The notes beneath the pieces are model-generated. The model was not told the DNA's origin and made no database searches. It saw nothing but the letters and a program-made list of their open reading frames with translations. Source: an uncultured Anaeroplasmataceae bacterium (lineage in GTDB: Bacteria; Bacillota_I; Bacilli_A; Acholeplasmatales; Anaeroplasmataceae). From it: a DNA stretch of 64,000 nucleotides. Below are positions 8,887-18,030 of this stretch, one piece after another (the first letter of the stretch is position 1; every line of letters starts with the position of its first letter). Position numbers and translations under genes: made by a program. The stretch spans positions 10,732 to 74,731 of the forward strand of contig CAKQDS010000007.1 in the NCBI GenBank assembly GCA_934229535.1, given 5' to 3'.

Positions 8887-9546
8887 TTATTTAGCAATAA
8901 TAAGAATAATTTGGCTCTCATTATGCTTTGAAGCGCTATTTCCTATAGCATTTGTCTTAATCACCATTCCACTTGGCAAAAAAGATTCCTCATATCTTAA
9001 AACAAAGCTTATGTTATAATCACTCAATATTTTTATAGCTTCAATATCAAATAAACCAATTAAATTTAAAGAATCATTTTTATAGGGTTCTTTACTAACG
9101 TATAAAATAATCTTGTCCATATAGGCTTCAGACTTAATAATAATATTTTCAGGATAAAATTCAGTTTCTACATATAATATTTCATACCTTTTAGCAAATT
9201 TCTCTAAAACATTTTTAGCTTCATCAATTTCATAAAATGCTAAATTTGGTAAAACCTCTTCATTTTCAATTTCATAATATAAATAAATAGTACTATTCTT
9301 CTTTACCATACTATTCTCATAGGGAATAGTTTTAAATATTTTATTACCATTACCACACACATAAATTATTTCATAATTTAATTTTCGAGCTTTTATTTTT
9401 TCAATTCCTTCATCTAGTGAATCATCAATAACATCAGGGACTAAAACATCTTTGGTAATATGAAAAGAATAATAAAAAAAATAACAAAGCAGTGATAAAA
9501 TAGAAATTAAAGCTAGAATATAGATTGTAATAATTATTTTCTTCAA
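8887..9546 (-). CDS. Membrane-anchored PASTA-repeat protein without kinase domain (PrkC-position remnant)
   Basis: 219 residues: a short cytoplasmic MKK, one transmembrane helix (about 4-27), then three PASTA-like repeats (about 36-92, 97-153, 158-218), with hallmarks such as VPDVIDDSLDEGIEKIKARKL and the repeat-ending strands IYLYYE, IILYVS and IILIIAK. PASTA domains bind muropeptides or beta-lactams. In Bacilli the rlmN-rsgA interval holds prpC and prkC, and PrkC ends in exactly TM plus PASTA repeats; kinase and phosphatase are both missing here. The start codon appears to be TTG, lying at the end of a terminator hairpin whose stem contains the GGGTGAT ribosome binding site. Confidence 0.75.
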   Translation of the reverse strand: MKKIIITIYILALISILSLLCYFFYYSFHITKDVLVPDVIDDSLDEGIEKIKARKLNYEIIYVCGNGNKIFKTIPYENSMVKKNSTIYLYYEIENEEVLPNLAFYEIDEAKNVLEKFAKRYEILYVETEFYPENIIIKSEAYMDKIILYVSKEPYKNDSLNLIGLFDIEAIKILSDYNISFVLRYEESFLPSGMVIKTNAIGNSASKHNESQIILIIAK

Positions 9547-9577
9547 AAAAAATCACCCAAATTTATTTTGAGTGATT
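9545..9577 (-). terminator. Terminator after rlmN overlapping the next gene's RBS and start
   Basis: Minus-strand stem AATCACTCAA / TTGGGTGATT (one G-U) with a 7-nt loop, then eight T. The 3' arm contains the only plausible Shine-Dalgarno of the PASTA gene, and the T-run merges into its TTG start. Confidence 0.75.
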
Positions 9578-9592
9578 TTTAAATATTTAATA

Positions 9593-10612
9593 CTATTTTA
9601 TATGCTTACTTCTTAATTGACCACAAGCTGCATCAATATCTCCGCCTTGCTCCTTACGAAGTGTTACATTCATTCCACGCTTCTTTAAAATATCAAAGAA
9701 GGCTTTCATATTTTCCTTTTTACTTCTTTTATAAGGCTTTTCAATGACCTCATTATAAGGAATTAAATTAATGTAAACATTAAGTCCATTTAAAAGATTA
9801 GCAAGCTCATGAGCACATGAAGGTGTATCATTAATACCATCAAGTAGAATATACTCAATTGTAACTCTAGAATTTGTTTTTTCAATATAAAAGCTAATGG
9901 CTTCAACTAACTCATTAATATCATACGCCTTATTTATTGGCATTATTTCATTACGAATTTTATTATTTGGAGCATGTAGTGATATTGCAAGATTTACCTG
10001 CAAATCAAAATTAGCATATTCATATATTTTAGGAACAACCCCACATGTTGAAACACTAATATGACGAGCGCCTATTTCTAAACCCTTAGGATCATTTACA
10101 ATTTTTAAAAACTTAATAACATTATCATAATTATCAAATGGCTCACCAATTCCCATAACAACAATATGAGAAACCCTAATATTCTCTAAAACCGAAACGC
10201 TTAATACCTGTAAAACCATTTCATATGCTTCTAGATTTCGGATTTTTTTCTTCATTCCAGATGCACAAAAGGCACAACCCATATTACAGCCAACCTCACT
10301 TGTAACACAAACACTATAGCCATAATTATGATTCATTAAGACCGTTTCAATTAAATTACCATCGGCAAGCTCAAAAAGATATTTAATTGTCCCATCATTT
10401 GATTCCTGGCGAGTCTTAACGTCTAATAATTTTAAATCAAAATCAGACTTTAAAACCTCTAAAAAGCTCTTTTTTATATTGGTCATTTCATCAAAGCTTC
10501 TAACCTTTTGGCGATATAGCCATTCAAAGATTTGAGTTGACTTAAAAGGCTTTTCACCCTTAGAAACACAATAATTGCCGATATCTTCTTTAGTTAATCC
10601 ATAAATATTCAT
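9593..10612 (-). CDS. rlmN: Dual-specificity 23S rRNA/tRNA C2-methyltransferase RlmN
   Basis: Radical-SAM enzyme that methylates C2 of A2503 in 23S rRNA and A37 in certain tRNAs. 339 residues. The cluster motif is CNMGCAFC. Other landmarks are the MGIGEPFDNYDNV segment, SLHAPNN, and the C-terminal GGDIDAACGQL carrying the second methyl-carrying Cys. RBS AGGAAA sits before the ATG at 10612, 8 nt after pheT, so it is in one transcript with pheST. Confidence 0.96.
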   Translation of the reverse strand: MNIYGLTKEDIGNYCVSKGEKPFKSTQIFEWLYRQKVRSFDEMTNIKKSFLEVLKSDFDLKLLDVKTRQESNDGTIKYLFELADGNLIETVLMNHNYGYSVCVTSEVGCNMGCAFCASGMKKKIRNLEAYEMVLQVLSVSVLENIRVSHIVVMGIGEPFDNYDNVIKFLKIVNDPKGLEIGARHISVSTCGVVPKIYEYANFDLQVNLAISLHAPNNKIRNEIMPINKAYDINELVEAISFYIEKTNSRVTIEYILLDGINDTPSCAHELANLLNGLNVYINLIPYNEVIEKPYKRSKKENMKAFFDILKKRGMNVTLRKEQGGDIDAACGQLRSKHIK

Positions 10613-10620
10613 ATTATTTC

Positions 10621-12996
10621 CTATCTTAAATGAGCTTTAAAATTGAAATCAAGACGATTTAAAATACTCTTAATTGCCTTATCAACATCTGCAGCCTCAA
10701 GTGTCTTAGTATGATCTTCAAAAACAAGCTTTATTGCCAATGATTTTTCATCCTCATTAACATTTTCACCAGTATAGACATCAAATATCTCAAGAGATGA
10801 TAAATACTTTCTAGCAGTTTGTTTAATCACATCACAAATAGCCTTAGCTTCAATATCCTTTTTACAAACAATTGCTAAATCACGTTCAATTGTAGGATAT
10901 TTATTTAAAGCCTCATATTCGAATGATATATTAGCATTTAAAACATCCTCTAAGCAAATTTCACAAACATATGTGTCATTTAAATCATGCGCATGAGTAT
11001 ATTTTGGATGCAAAGCCGTAATAAATCCTATTTGCTTATCATTCAATTTTACAATTGCGCATCTACCAGGATGGAAATTAGGATTTAAATTTGAAGCCTT
11101 TTCAATAGTAGGCTCTAATCCTAAATGAGCAAATAAATCAAGAACAATACCCTTTAGAGTATAAAAATCGCACATATGCTTTGACATACTCCAAGGCATA
11201 CCTTCAAATAAGCCACTAATTCCAATAGCTAGCATTAAATCCTGACCACCATCATAATAACGATTACCAATTTCAAATAGCATTGTATCTGGCATTTTAC
11301 GAGCTTTATTATAGCCAATTGCTTCAACAACACCATTTAAAACACTTTGACGCATAACCGCTCTATCTTCAGTCATTGGCATTAATACAGCAACAGGTTT
11401 TCTTTCTTCTATTGTAAAATCATTTAAATTCTTCTTATTTATCAATGAATAAGTCACAGTTTCATTTAAACCATAATCACATAAGAAATGACGAATTGCT
11501 CTTATTCTAGACTGACGAATTGTTAATCCTCCAAGGCTAGAAGTTTTAGCTAGGGTTGTAGGAATATTGTCATATCCATACATTCTAGCAACATCCTCAC
11601 AAATATCTTGAACAGATGGTTCCAAATCCATTCTTCTTGCTGGAAGAATTATATGATAATTATTCTCACTAATAGTATAATCATATGCTAAATCATCGAA
11701 TATTTGATTAACCTCACCAATGCTTAGCTTTGTACCTAAAATTGAATTAATTTTATTTAAGGTAATATCTACGCTCTTTTTCTCATAAGGATTAGTTACA
11801 ACACTATTAATATCGCCACATACCTTGGCATCACATAGCATAACCATTAGTTCAGTTGCTCTATTTAAAGCCTTTATTACTCGCTCCTCATCAATTTTTC
11901 TTTCAAATCTAGTTGAAGACTCACTCTTTAAGCCAAGTCTTGCTGAAGTTTTACGAATAGTAAGAGGATCAAATGATGCAGCCTCTAATAAAACACTAGT
12001 TGTTTGCTTTGTAACTTCAGTAGATAATCCACCCATAACACCACCAAGACATAAAGCCTTTGCATCATCAGCAATTACGATATCACTACTTGTTAGAGTT
12101 CTTTCAATATTATCAAGGGTAACAAGCTTTTCATTATCATAAGCATTTCTAACAACAATTTTCTTACCAAGCTTTGCTGCATCAAAGGAATGAAGCGGTT
12201 GGCCAAGCTCAAGTAAAACATAATTTGTAATATCAACAACATTATTAATAGGTCTTATACCACAGCATACAAGCTTAGACTTCATCCAAAGTGGTGATTC
12301 CTTAATAACAACATTAGTTAATAATCTTGTGTTATATTGATTACAAAGATTAGTCTTTACATCAATTTTAACATCATTAATTCCACTATAAGAAACCTCT
12401 TTAGGCTTAACCTCATTATATTTTTGATGAAGTGCAGCAGCAAGGTCATAGCATACTCCTTCAATTGACAATAAATCACTTCTATTAGCAGTTACATTTA
12501 AATCAATGCAATAATCGTCTAATCCTAAATATTTTAAAGGATCAGCGCCAACAGGTGCATTCTCATCTAATAAATAAATACCATTTTTAAATTGCTCTGG
12601 TACATATTTTTCTTCTATACCAAGCTCTTGCAGTGAGCATAGCATACCATTTGATTCAACACCACGAATTTTTGATGGCTTAATTTTAAAATCACCAGGT
12701 AAAACTGCTCCAGGTAGGGCAACAATAGCTTTTACTCCCGTAGCTACATTTGGTGCACCACAAACAATTTGCGATACAACTCCTGTTTTTATTTCAACCT
12801 GGCAAACATGTAAATGATCACTATCAGGATGCATAACACAATCTAATACCTTGCCAATTGTAAGGTTAGTTGCATTAACAAGCTTTGTATATGTCTCAAT
12901 TTCACAAACGTGAGCATTTATAACCTTGGCTAGATCATCAGCAGTTAAAGAATTAATATCTAGGCTTTCCTTAAGCCAATTCTTAGAAACCTTCAT
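10621..12996 (-). CDS. pheT: Phenylalanine-tRNA ligase beta subunit
   Basis: 791 residues, normal size. Domains in order: N-terminal MKVSKNWLKESLDI, tRNA-binding EMAP/OB fold (about 40-150, CDVM-HPDSDHLHVCQVE), B3/B4 editing domain, B5, core, and the C-terminal ferredoxin-fold anticodon-binding domain (KYPTIERDLAIV to the end). The start codon shares one base with the pheS stop (TAATG) and is preceded by AAGGAGG in pheS, so the two subunits are translationally coupled. Controlled by the T-box upstream of pheS. Confidence 0.97.
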   Translation of the reverse strand: MKVSKNWLKESLDINSLTADDLAKVINAHVCEIETYTKLVNATNLTIGKVLDCVMHPDSDHLHVCQVEIKTGVVSQIVCGAPNVATGVKAIVALPGAVLPGDFKIKPSKIRGVESNGMLCSLQELGIEEKYVPEQFKNGIYLLDENAPVGADPLKYLGLDDYCIDLNVTANRSDLLSIEGVCYDLAAALHQKYNEVKPKEVSYSGINDVKIDVKTNLCNQYNTRLLTNVVIKESPLWMKSKLVCCGIRPINNVVDITNYVLLELGQPLHSFDAAKLGKKIVVRNAYDNEKLVTLDNIERTLTSSDIVIADDAKALCLGGVMGGLSTEVTKQTTSVLLEAASFDPLTIRKTSARLGLKSESSTRFERKIDEERVIKALNRATELMVMLCDAKVCGDINSVVTNPYEKKSVDITLNKINSILGTKLSIGEVNQIFDDLAYDYTISENNYHIILPARRMDLEPSVQDICEDVARMYGYDNIPTTLAKTSSLGGLTIRQSRIRAIRHFLCDYGLNETVTYSLINKKNLNDFTIEERKPVAVLMPMTEDRAVMRQSVLNGVVEAIGYNKARKMPDTMLFEIGNRYYDGGQDLMLAIGISGLFEGMPWSMSKHMCDFYTLKGIVLDLFAHLGLEPTIEKASNLNPNFHPGRCAIVKLNDKQIGFITALHPKYTHAHDLNDTYVCEICLEDVLNANISFEYEALNKYPTIERDLAIVCKKDIEAKAICDVIKQTARKYLSSLEIFDVYTGENVNEDEKSLAIKLVFEDHTKTLEAADVDKAIKSILNRLDFNFKAHLR

Positions 12997-14036
12997 TATT
13001 TTACCTCCTTAAATTGACGTAAGAAACGAATATCACTAGTATAGAAGTTTCTTATATCATCAATATGATATTTAAGCATTGTAATTCTTTCAACGCCAAT
13101 ACCAAAGGCATAGCCTTGGATTTCATCAGGATTATAGCCACACATCTTAAGAACATTATTATTAACCATACCTGCTCCTAAAACCTCAATCCATCCTGAA
13201 TTTTTACACATAGGGCAGCCTTTACCACCACATTTAAAGCAGCTAACATCAACCTCAACGCTTGGTTCAGTAAATGGAAAGAATGATGGACGAAGACGAA
13301 TTTTTTGGTTCTCACCAAACATCATTTTAGCCATCTCTAAAAGTGCACCCTTCAAATCACCAAGAGTAATATCACTACCAAGAACTAGTCCCTCACATTG
13401 CATAAACTGATGAGAATGTGTAGCATCATCAGCATCTCTACGATAAACCTTACCAGGACAAATAATTTTAATAGGCTTACCATTTTCCTTTAGCATTGTT
13501 CTTACCTGAACAGGTGATGTTTGGCTTCTAAGCAAATTTTCAACATCAATATAAAATGTATCTTGCATATCACGAGCCGGATGTCCTTTAGGTAAATTTA
13601 GCTTTTCGAAGCAATATTCATCCGTTTCAACCTCAGGACCTTCAGCAACATTATAGCCAAGTCCAATATAAAGATTTTCTAAATCCTCAATTGTCTTCAT
13701 TAAAGGATGAATACTACCAACATTTCTTTTAAATGCGGGAAGAGTTACATCGATAGCCTCACTTTGAAGCTTCTTATTAATAATTGCCTCTTCAATTTCC
13801 TTTGCTTTATTAGTAAATATTTCTTCAATTTGAACCTTTGCAGTATTAGACATCATACCAATTTGTTTACGCTCATCAATACTAAGATCCTTCATATTTT
13901 TCATAACCTCAGCAATAATTCCTTTTTTTCCTAGGAAATTTGCTTTTTCTTGATTTAAGGCAGCAATTGTTTCAATATTTTTAACAACCTCTTGTGCCTT
14001 TAAGACTGACGCCTTTAATGATTCTTCAATATTCAT
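12996..14036 (-). CDS. pheS: Phenylalanine-tRNA ligase alpha subunit
   Basis: Catalytic subunit that charges tRNA-Phe. 346 residues. N-terminal coiled coil (about 1-85), then class II synthetase core with motif 2 region GKVYRRDADDATHSHQFMQCEG and motif 3 GFGIGVER-like AFGIGVERITML. RPSFFPFTEPSVEVD is the usual Phe-binding segment. RBS AAGGAGG precedes the ATG at 14036. First gene of the T-box-controlled pheS-pheT-rlmN transcript. Confidence 0.97.
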   Translation of the reverse strand: MNIEESLKASVLKAQEVVKNIETIAALNQEKANFLGKKGIIAEVMKNMKDLSIDERKQIGMMSNTAKVQIEEIFTNKAKEIEEAIINKKLQSEAIDVTLPAFKRNVGSIHPLMKTIEDLENLYIGLGYNVAEGPEVETDEYCFEKLNLPKGHPARDMQDTFYIDVENLLRSQTSPVQVRTMLKENGKPIKIICPGKVYRRDADDATHSHQFMQCEGLVLGSDITLGDLKGALLEMAKMMFGENQKIRLRPSFFPFTEPSVEVDVSCFKCGGKGCPMCKNSGWIEVLGAGMVNNNVLKMCGYNPDEIQGYAFGIGVERITMLKYHIDDIRNFYTSDIRFLRQFKEVK

Positions 14037-14057
14037 TTTATTTCCTCCTTATCAAAT

Positions 14058-14275
14058 AAAAAAAATCCTTAGAAATAAATCTAAGGACGTAATTTACGCG
14101 GTACCACCTTAGTTCAGAATAAAAATTCTGCACCTTACAAATCCTTAACGCGGAATAAACGTGTGTAATTAGCACCTCTTAAAAAGCGAAACTTCATTTA
14201 TATAGCCTAAAATCTTTCACCAACCGATTTTTCTCTAAAAAAGCTAATTATAAACTACTACTCTTTCTTCCGATT
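14058..14275 (-). ncRNA. T-box leader (Phe) of pheST
   Basis: On the minus strand the T-box core AAGGTGGTACCGCG lies at 14097-14110 and is followed by the terminator CTTAG...CTAAG with eight T (14058-14088). The upstream stem I region carries GAAGTTTCGC (14186-14195) with an in-place UUC Phe codon in the expected specifier position. Uncharged tRNA-Phe should bind and favour antitermination. Confidence 0.93.
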
Positions 14276-14281
14276 TCTTTA

Positions 14282-14310
14282 ATTATAACAAAAATTTAAG
14301 AAAAAGTCTA
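14282..14310 (-). promoter_or_regulatory. Promoter of the pheS T-box transcript
   Basis: TAGACT and TATAAT with a 17-nt spacer on the minus strand, directly upstream of stem I of the T-box. Confidence 0.65.
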
Positions 14311-14312
14311 TA

Positions 14313-14687
14313 TTATTCTTTATCTTTGTTCTTTTTCTTCTTTTTAAATATACCACCTAGTACAATTAAAATCACATAAACACCTAAAGCTGAATAATAT
14401 AAGAAATATTTTGCCTTTTCACCAAAAATATTAAAAAGCATAGGAATAGCTATCTCATCCATTAATGCCAAATTATATTTAGTAACAATATTAACATTAT
14501 TGCAAAATTCTTCAAGAGATGGAAGCTTGGTTGCTAAAAAATTCATCAAATTACCAAAGCCAGCAATTAGAATTGTTAATAATATTGCTATTAAAAGTGA
14601 ATATAATATTCCATATCTTCTTCTTTTTATAATTCCTATAAAAGCGGGAAAAATAAATACAACAAGTGTAATTATATTTAAAGCCAT
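14313..14687 (-). CDS. Small membrane protein, unknown
   Basis: 124 residues, three predicted transmembrane segments (near residues 3-17, 24-50 and 93-113) and a very basic C-terminus (KKKKKNKDKE). No family recognised. The ATG at 14687 is preceded by GGTGGTGAG; the longer frame upstream overlaps the promoter and is rejected. Divergent from the 14859 membrane protein. Confidence 0.6.
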   Translation of the reverse strand: MALNIITLVVFIFPAFIGIIKRRRYGILYSLLIAILLTILIAGFGNLMNFLATKLPSLEEFCNNVNIVTKYNLALMDEIAIPMLFNIFGEKAKYFLYYSALGVYVILIVLGGIFKKKKKNKDKE

Positions 14688-14709
14688 AATCTCACCACCA
14701 ATACATAAT

Positions 14710-14738
14710 ATTTTATAGCAAGTTTTCCTAACTTTCAA
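14710..14738 (-). promoter_or_regulatory. Promoter of the 14313-14687 gene
   Basis: TTGAAA and TAAAAT with a 17-nt spacer on the minus strand. Confidence 0.6.
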
Positions 14739-14858
14739 TCTTTAATTTATTTTTTTTACACTTTATAAATGGATTTCAACCTATTTTACCCAATTATTCC
14801 TATCTTTTTTTACTTATTTATGTTAAAATAATATTAATGCTTTATGGAGGTTTAATTC

Positions 14859-15545
14859 ATGGATTTATTAAATCACGGATTTAATTTAATATTAATATAT
14901 TTAATTGCTGGGCTTGCCGGTAATATTTACGAAACCTGTTTATATTTGAAAAAGCGTGGACACTTTGTCATATCAAGCGGTTCAATAACTACACCATTTA
15001 ATTTTGTTTATGGCTTTGGTGCTGTTGTAATTTGTTTTACAATGACTTGGCTATATAAATACCCCATCTTAGTTTTCCTTGCAGGAATGATTCTTGGTGG
15101 TGCTGTAGAATACATTCTTTCCTTTATCCTAGAAAAAATGCTACATATGACATCATGGGATTATTCTTATTTAAAATTTAATATAAATGGTCGAACTGCC
15201 TTAAGACCAATGGTAATATGGGGATTTATGTGTATTGGACTATTTTATTTAATATTTTATCCTTTAGTTAGATATGTTATTAATCCTCACATTTTAAATA
15301 ATGCTGCCGCTACATTTGCTTACCATTTAATTTTAATAATTATTATATCTATTTGTGTTCTTGATTTAATAGTTGTCGTTTTAGCATTATATCGCTATAA
15401 AGCACGTCAAGATGGCAAAACAAAATCTAATCTATATACAAGAATAATGGATAAGCTTTTTCCAGATAAATTCATTCTTCACCATTTTGAAAATCTTAAA
15501 TTAAATGATAAGAAGCAAACAACTAATAATGAAAAAGAGGCCTAA
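14859..15545 (+). CDS. CmpB-type putative ABC transporter permease (PF06541-like)
   Basis: 228 residues, about five transmembrane helices. The pattern GHFVISSGSITTPFNFVYGFGA ... GAVEYILSFILEKMLHMTSWDYSYLKFNINGR matches the family whose members share an E-x-W-DYS-xxFN-x-GR motif. The function of the family is not established. RBS tggaggt before the ATG. The gene has no ATPase neighbour. It ends in a bidirectional terminator shared with the convergent gene. Confidence 0.8.
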   Translation: MDLLNHGFNLILIYLIAGLAGNIYETCLYLKKRGHFVISSGSITTPFNFVYGFGAVVICFTMTWLYKYPILVFLAGMILGGAVEYILSFILEKMLHMTSWDYSYLKFNINGRTALRPMVIWGFMCIGLFYLIFYPLVRYVINPHILNNAAATFAYHLILIIIISICVLDLIVVVLALYRYKARQDGKTKSNLYTRIMDKLFPDKFILHHFENLKLNDKKQTTNNEKEA

Positions 15546-15557
15546 GCCTCCTTTTTT
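15532..15557. terminator. Bidirectional terminator between convergent genes
   Basis: GAGGC-CTAA-GCCTC hairpin flanked by A-run on the left and T-run on the right. It overlaps the stop codons of both neighbouring genes. Confidence 0.85.
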
Positions 15558-16386
15558 ATTGTCTAAAATTATAAATTAAATCCTCAATATTTTTATCTTC
15601 ATCGATTAATACATAATTATGATTTACTATTTCTTCCTTCCAAATACCCTTTTCAACATCAGTCCAAGCCTTAGATCTACAAATCTTAAACTCAAGCTTT
15701 GTGCCAAGAGGATAATCACAGGATGCAATAAAGCTACCATCAGCATTCTTTTTCATTAAAATAGCCTTATCTAAATTCCAATTATCATAGCTTGTAATTA
15801 TATAAAGATTATCTGCCTCATCAGTTGCATCATATAAAAGCTTAGCGCTAAATTTAACATGACATACCTTTGGTAATTCTTCAACAACAACAGTTTTACC
15901 ATCAATCTTCTTACGAACATATTTTTTAATAAAGCCCTGTAATACTAAATCCTCAAAGCTTCTACTATAAAATACATCATTATAATCAACATCTAATGCT
16001 TCTACAATTGTAGTTGCTCCAACATTTTTAAACATAAGCTCTAAAAGCTCACAAGCGTCCTTAATACTCTTTTTGCTCTTAAGCTTTAGCATCATCTTAT
16101 AGTTTTCGTAGCTTTTCTTATCAGAAACATCCTCAAATTTATATTTTGAGCCAATAAAATCCTTTGGCTCTAGATTCAAATATAATGACAAATTTTTTCT
16201 TGCAATTTTCATCACACCGATTTTGTTTCTCTTATAATTAATTGTTTCATAATTAAAGCTTAGTCTAGTTTTAACATCCTTATGAGTAGAACATAAATCC
16301 TTGATAATTTGATAAACACTTATTGTATCATTTCCTGCAAGAACCATTTTAGCAGTAAATGATTTTTTATAGGTAATTTTTTCCAT
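15556..16386 (-). CDS. Protein with C-terminal starch-binding (CBM20-like) domain
   Basis: 276 residues, no signal peptide or membrane helix, so predicted cytoplasmic. The last 90 or so residues (DNLYIITSYDNWNLDKAI ... LGTKLEFKICRS ... NHNYVLIDE) fit the CBM20/48 starch-binding fold. The N-terminal 180 residues, rich in Lys, are not recognised; no glycoside hydrolase motif is visible. It may target glycogen or malto-oligosaccharides, but that is inference. RBS AAAGGAG before the ATG at 16386. The promoter has a LacI-family-type palindrome immediately upstream, which suggests sugar control. Confidence 0.65.
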   Translation of the reverse strand: MEKITYKKSFTAKMVLAGNDTISVYQIIKDLCSTHKDVKTRLSFNYETINYKRNKIGVMKIARKNLSLYLNLEPKDFIGSKYKFEDVSDKKSYENYKMMLKLKSKKSIKDACELLELMFKNVGATTIVEALDVDYNDVFYSRSFEDLVLQGFIKKYVRKKIDGKTVVVEELPKVCHVKFSAKLLYDATDEADNLYIITSYDNWNLDKAILMKKNADGSFIASCDYPLGTKLEFKICRSKAWTDVEKGIWKEEIVNHNYVLIDEDKNIEDLIYNFRQ

Positions 16387-16418
16387 ATAAATACATCTCC
16401 TTTATATCTATTACCAAA

Positions 16419-16467
16419 ATTATACATTTTTTAGCATTAATTGTCTATATTTGTAAACCGCTTTACA
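16419..16467 (-). promoter_or_regulatory. Promoter with LacI/CcpA-like palindrome
   Basis: On the minus strand TAGACA (16442-16447) and TATAAT (16419-16424) are 17 nt apart. Four bases upstream of the -35 lies TGTAAAGCGGTTTACA (16452-16467), a 16-bp palindrome with one mismatch and a central CG step as in LacI-family operators. It is two bases longer than a standard 14-bp cre. Confidence 0.6.
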
Positions 16468-16502
16468 TTTAAATTTATTAAATAATTTTATTTCTATAAC
16501 TA

Positions 16503-16530
16503 AAAAAAAGAATTATCATCAAAATAATTC
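16503..16530 (-). terminator. Terminator of the rlmD-like gene
   Basis: GAATTAT / ATAATTC stem with 7-nt loop and eight T on the minus strand. Confidence 0.8.
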
Positions 16531-16541
16531 TCCTTTTCATA

Positions 16542-18020
16542 TTAATATGTTTTATATTTTTTTTGCTTAAGATTACCTGTTCTTTCATATTGATCTTCAC
16601 GCATCATTTCAATATCGGCCTTAGGTATCACATGCATTTTATTATTTTGAACAATTTTCTTACTTTTTTCTAATGATTCCTTAAAGCTAGAATCTTCTTC
16701 ATTAATTGTTAATAAGGCAATGCTTTCAATATTGAATGTTCTTGGAAACATATCAAAGCCCTCAATACTTTCTAGCTTATAACCAATATCACTAAAGTCA
16801 TACAAGTCGCGCTTTAAGGTTTTAGGCTCACAAGAAACATACACTACTCTTCTAGGCTTTAAATAAGAAATCGCTTGAATGAATTGCTTTGTTGAACCAC
16901 TTCTTGGCGGATCCATAATTAAAACATCAATTTTTTCTTTATTTTTAGCTAGCATTTGAACAAAATGAGTTGCATCATCATTAATAAATTCAATATTTTT
17001 TATTTTATTAATCTTAGCATTTACAATTGCGTCCTTACATGCATCCTTATTTAATTCAACACCATAAACCATTTTTGCATTTTTAGATGCAAAAATACCA
17101 ATAGTTCCAACACCACAATAGGTATCCAAAACAATATCATCATTATTGATATTTGCAAGTTCAATTGCCCTATCATATAATTTTTTCATACCTAAGGTAT
17201 TAATTTGATAAAAGCTTCTTGCAGATATTTTAAAGGTATAAGGACCAATTTTATCATTAATAAATCCTGGTCCGTATAATACCTTTTCCTTATCCCCTAA
17301 AACAATAGACGTATCTCTTGCATTAAAATTTTGAATAATTGTTGTTATAGGTAGGCTTTGCTTTAATAAGTCCTTGATAACATTATTTCTACCAGGGAAC
17401 ATTTCGCCATTAGTGACGATTACTAGCATAAGCTCCTTAGTATTAAAGCCATATCTAACTAATACATGACGAATTATACCTGTTTTAGTTTTTTCATCAT
17501 AGGGCATAATTTTATTTTTAGTAAAAACTAAATTTAAAGCTTCTATCACCTTATTAGCGGCAGTAGCATGAAGCTTACAATCCAAAACAGGAATAATATT
17601 ATGGGTGTTTTCTTCATAAAAGCCACAGCTAACCTTTCTAGACTTAGAAAGCTTATAAACCATTTGACATTTATTACGATAATTTAAATATTCATACATT
17701 CCCACAATAGGTCTTGTTTTAATTCCCGTAAAGCCTTTAAATAATTCATCAAAATATTGCTGTTTTTTCTTTAATTCCTCTTCATAGGAAATATTTAAAT
17801 ATTGACAGCCACCACAGCTCATATAAGCACTACAGCTTGTTTTTTGCCTTTTTGGTGAGGATGTGATTATTTTTTCCAGGATTGGTCTTCCATAAGAATT
17901 AATTGTAAATGAAGCCTCTTCATCCTTTAAAAGATTATTAATTTCATATTTTTTTTCTTTATATACAATAATACCCTTACCATCTAAGGTTTCATCAATA
18001 CACTTTAATTTTATAGACAT
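16542..18020 (-). CDS. 23S rRNA (uracil-5-)-methyltransferase, RlmD/RlmCD (TrmA) family
   Basis: SAM-dependent rRNA m5U methyltransferase. 492 residues from the ATG at 18020 (RBS AGGAGTG); the upstream frame overlaps the ABC-F gene and is rejected. A short TRAM-like N-terminus is followed by the 4Fe-4S cysteines C63, C69 and C72 (CSAYMSCGGC) plus one near the DCKLHA segment. Then come the SAM-binding LDTYCGVGTIGIF, DPPRSG and the catalytic nucleophile in VYVSCEPKTL. About 45 extra charged residues follow the usual C-terminus. Lies 10 nt after the ABC-F gene. Whether it modifies U747, U1939 or both cannot be told from sequence. Confidence 0.9.
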   Translation of the reverse strand: MSIKLKCIDETLDGKGIIVYKEKKYEINNLLKDEEASFTINSYGRPILEKIITSSPKRQKTSCSAYMSCGGCQYLNISYEEELKKKQQYFDELFKGFTGIKTRPIVGMYEYLNYRNKCQMVYKLSKSRKVSCGFYEENTHNIIPVLDCKLHATAANKVIEALNLVFTKNKIMPYDEKTKTGIIRHVLVRYGFNTKELMLVIVTNGEMFPGRNNVIKDLLKQSLPITTIIQNFNARDTSIVLGDKEKVLYGPGFINDKIGPYTFKISARSFYQINTLGMKKLYDRAIELANINNDDIVLDTYCGVGTIGIFASKNAKMVYGVELNKDACKDAIVNAKINKIKNIEFINDDATHFVQMLAKNKEKIDVLIMDPPRSGSTKQFIQAISYLKPRRVVYVSCEPKTLKRDLYDFSDIGYKLESIEGFDMFPRTFNIESIALLTINEEDSSFKESLEKSKKIVQNNKMHVIPKADIEMMREDQYERTGNLKQKKYKTY

Positions 18021-18030
18021 ATAATCACTC

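Noticed and set aside
11825..12142. 105-codon plus-strand ORF opposite pheT
   Set aside because: Antisense shadow of the B3/B5 region of pheT.
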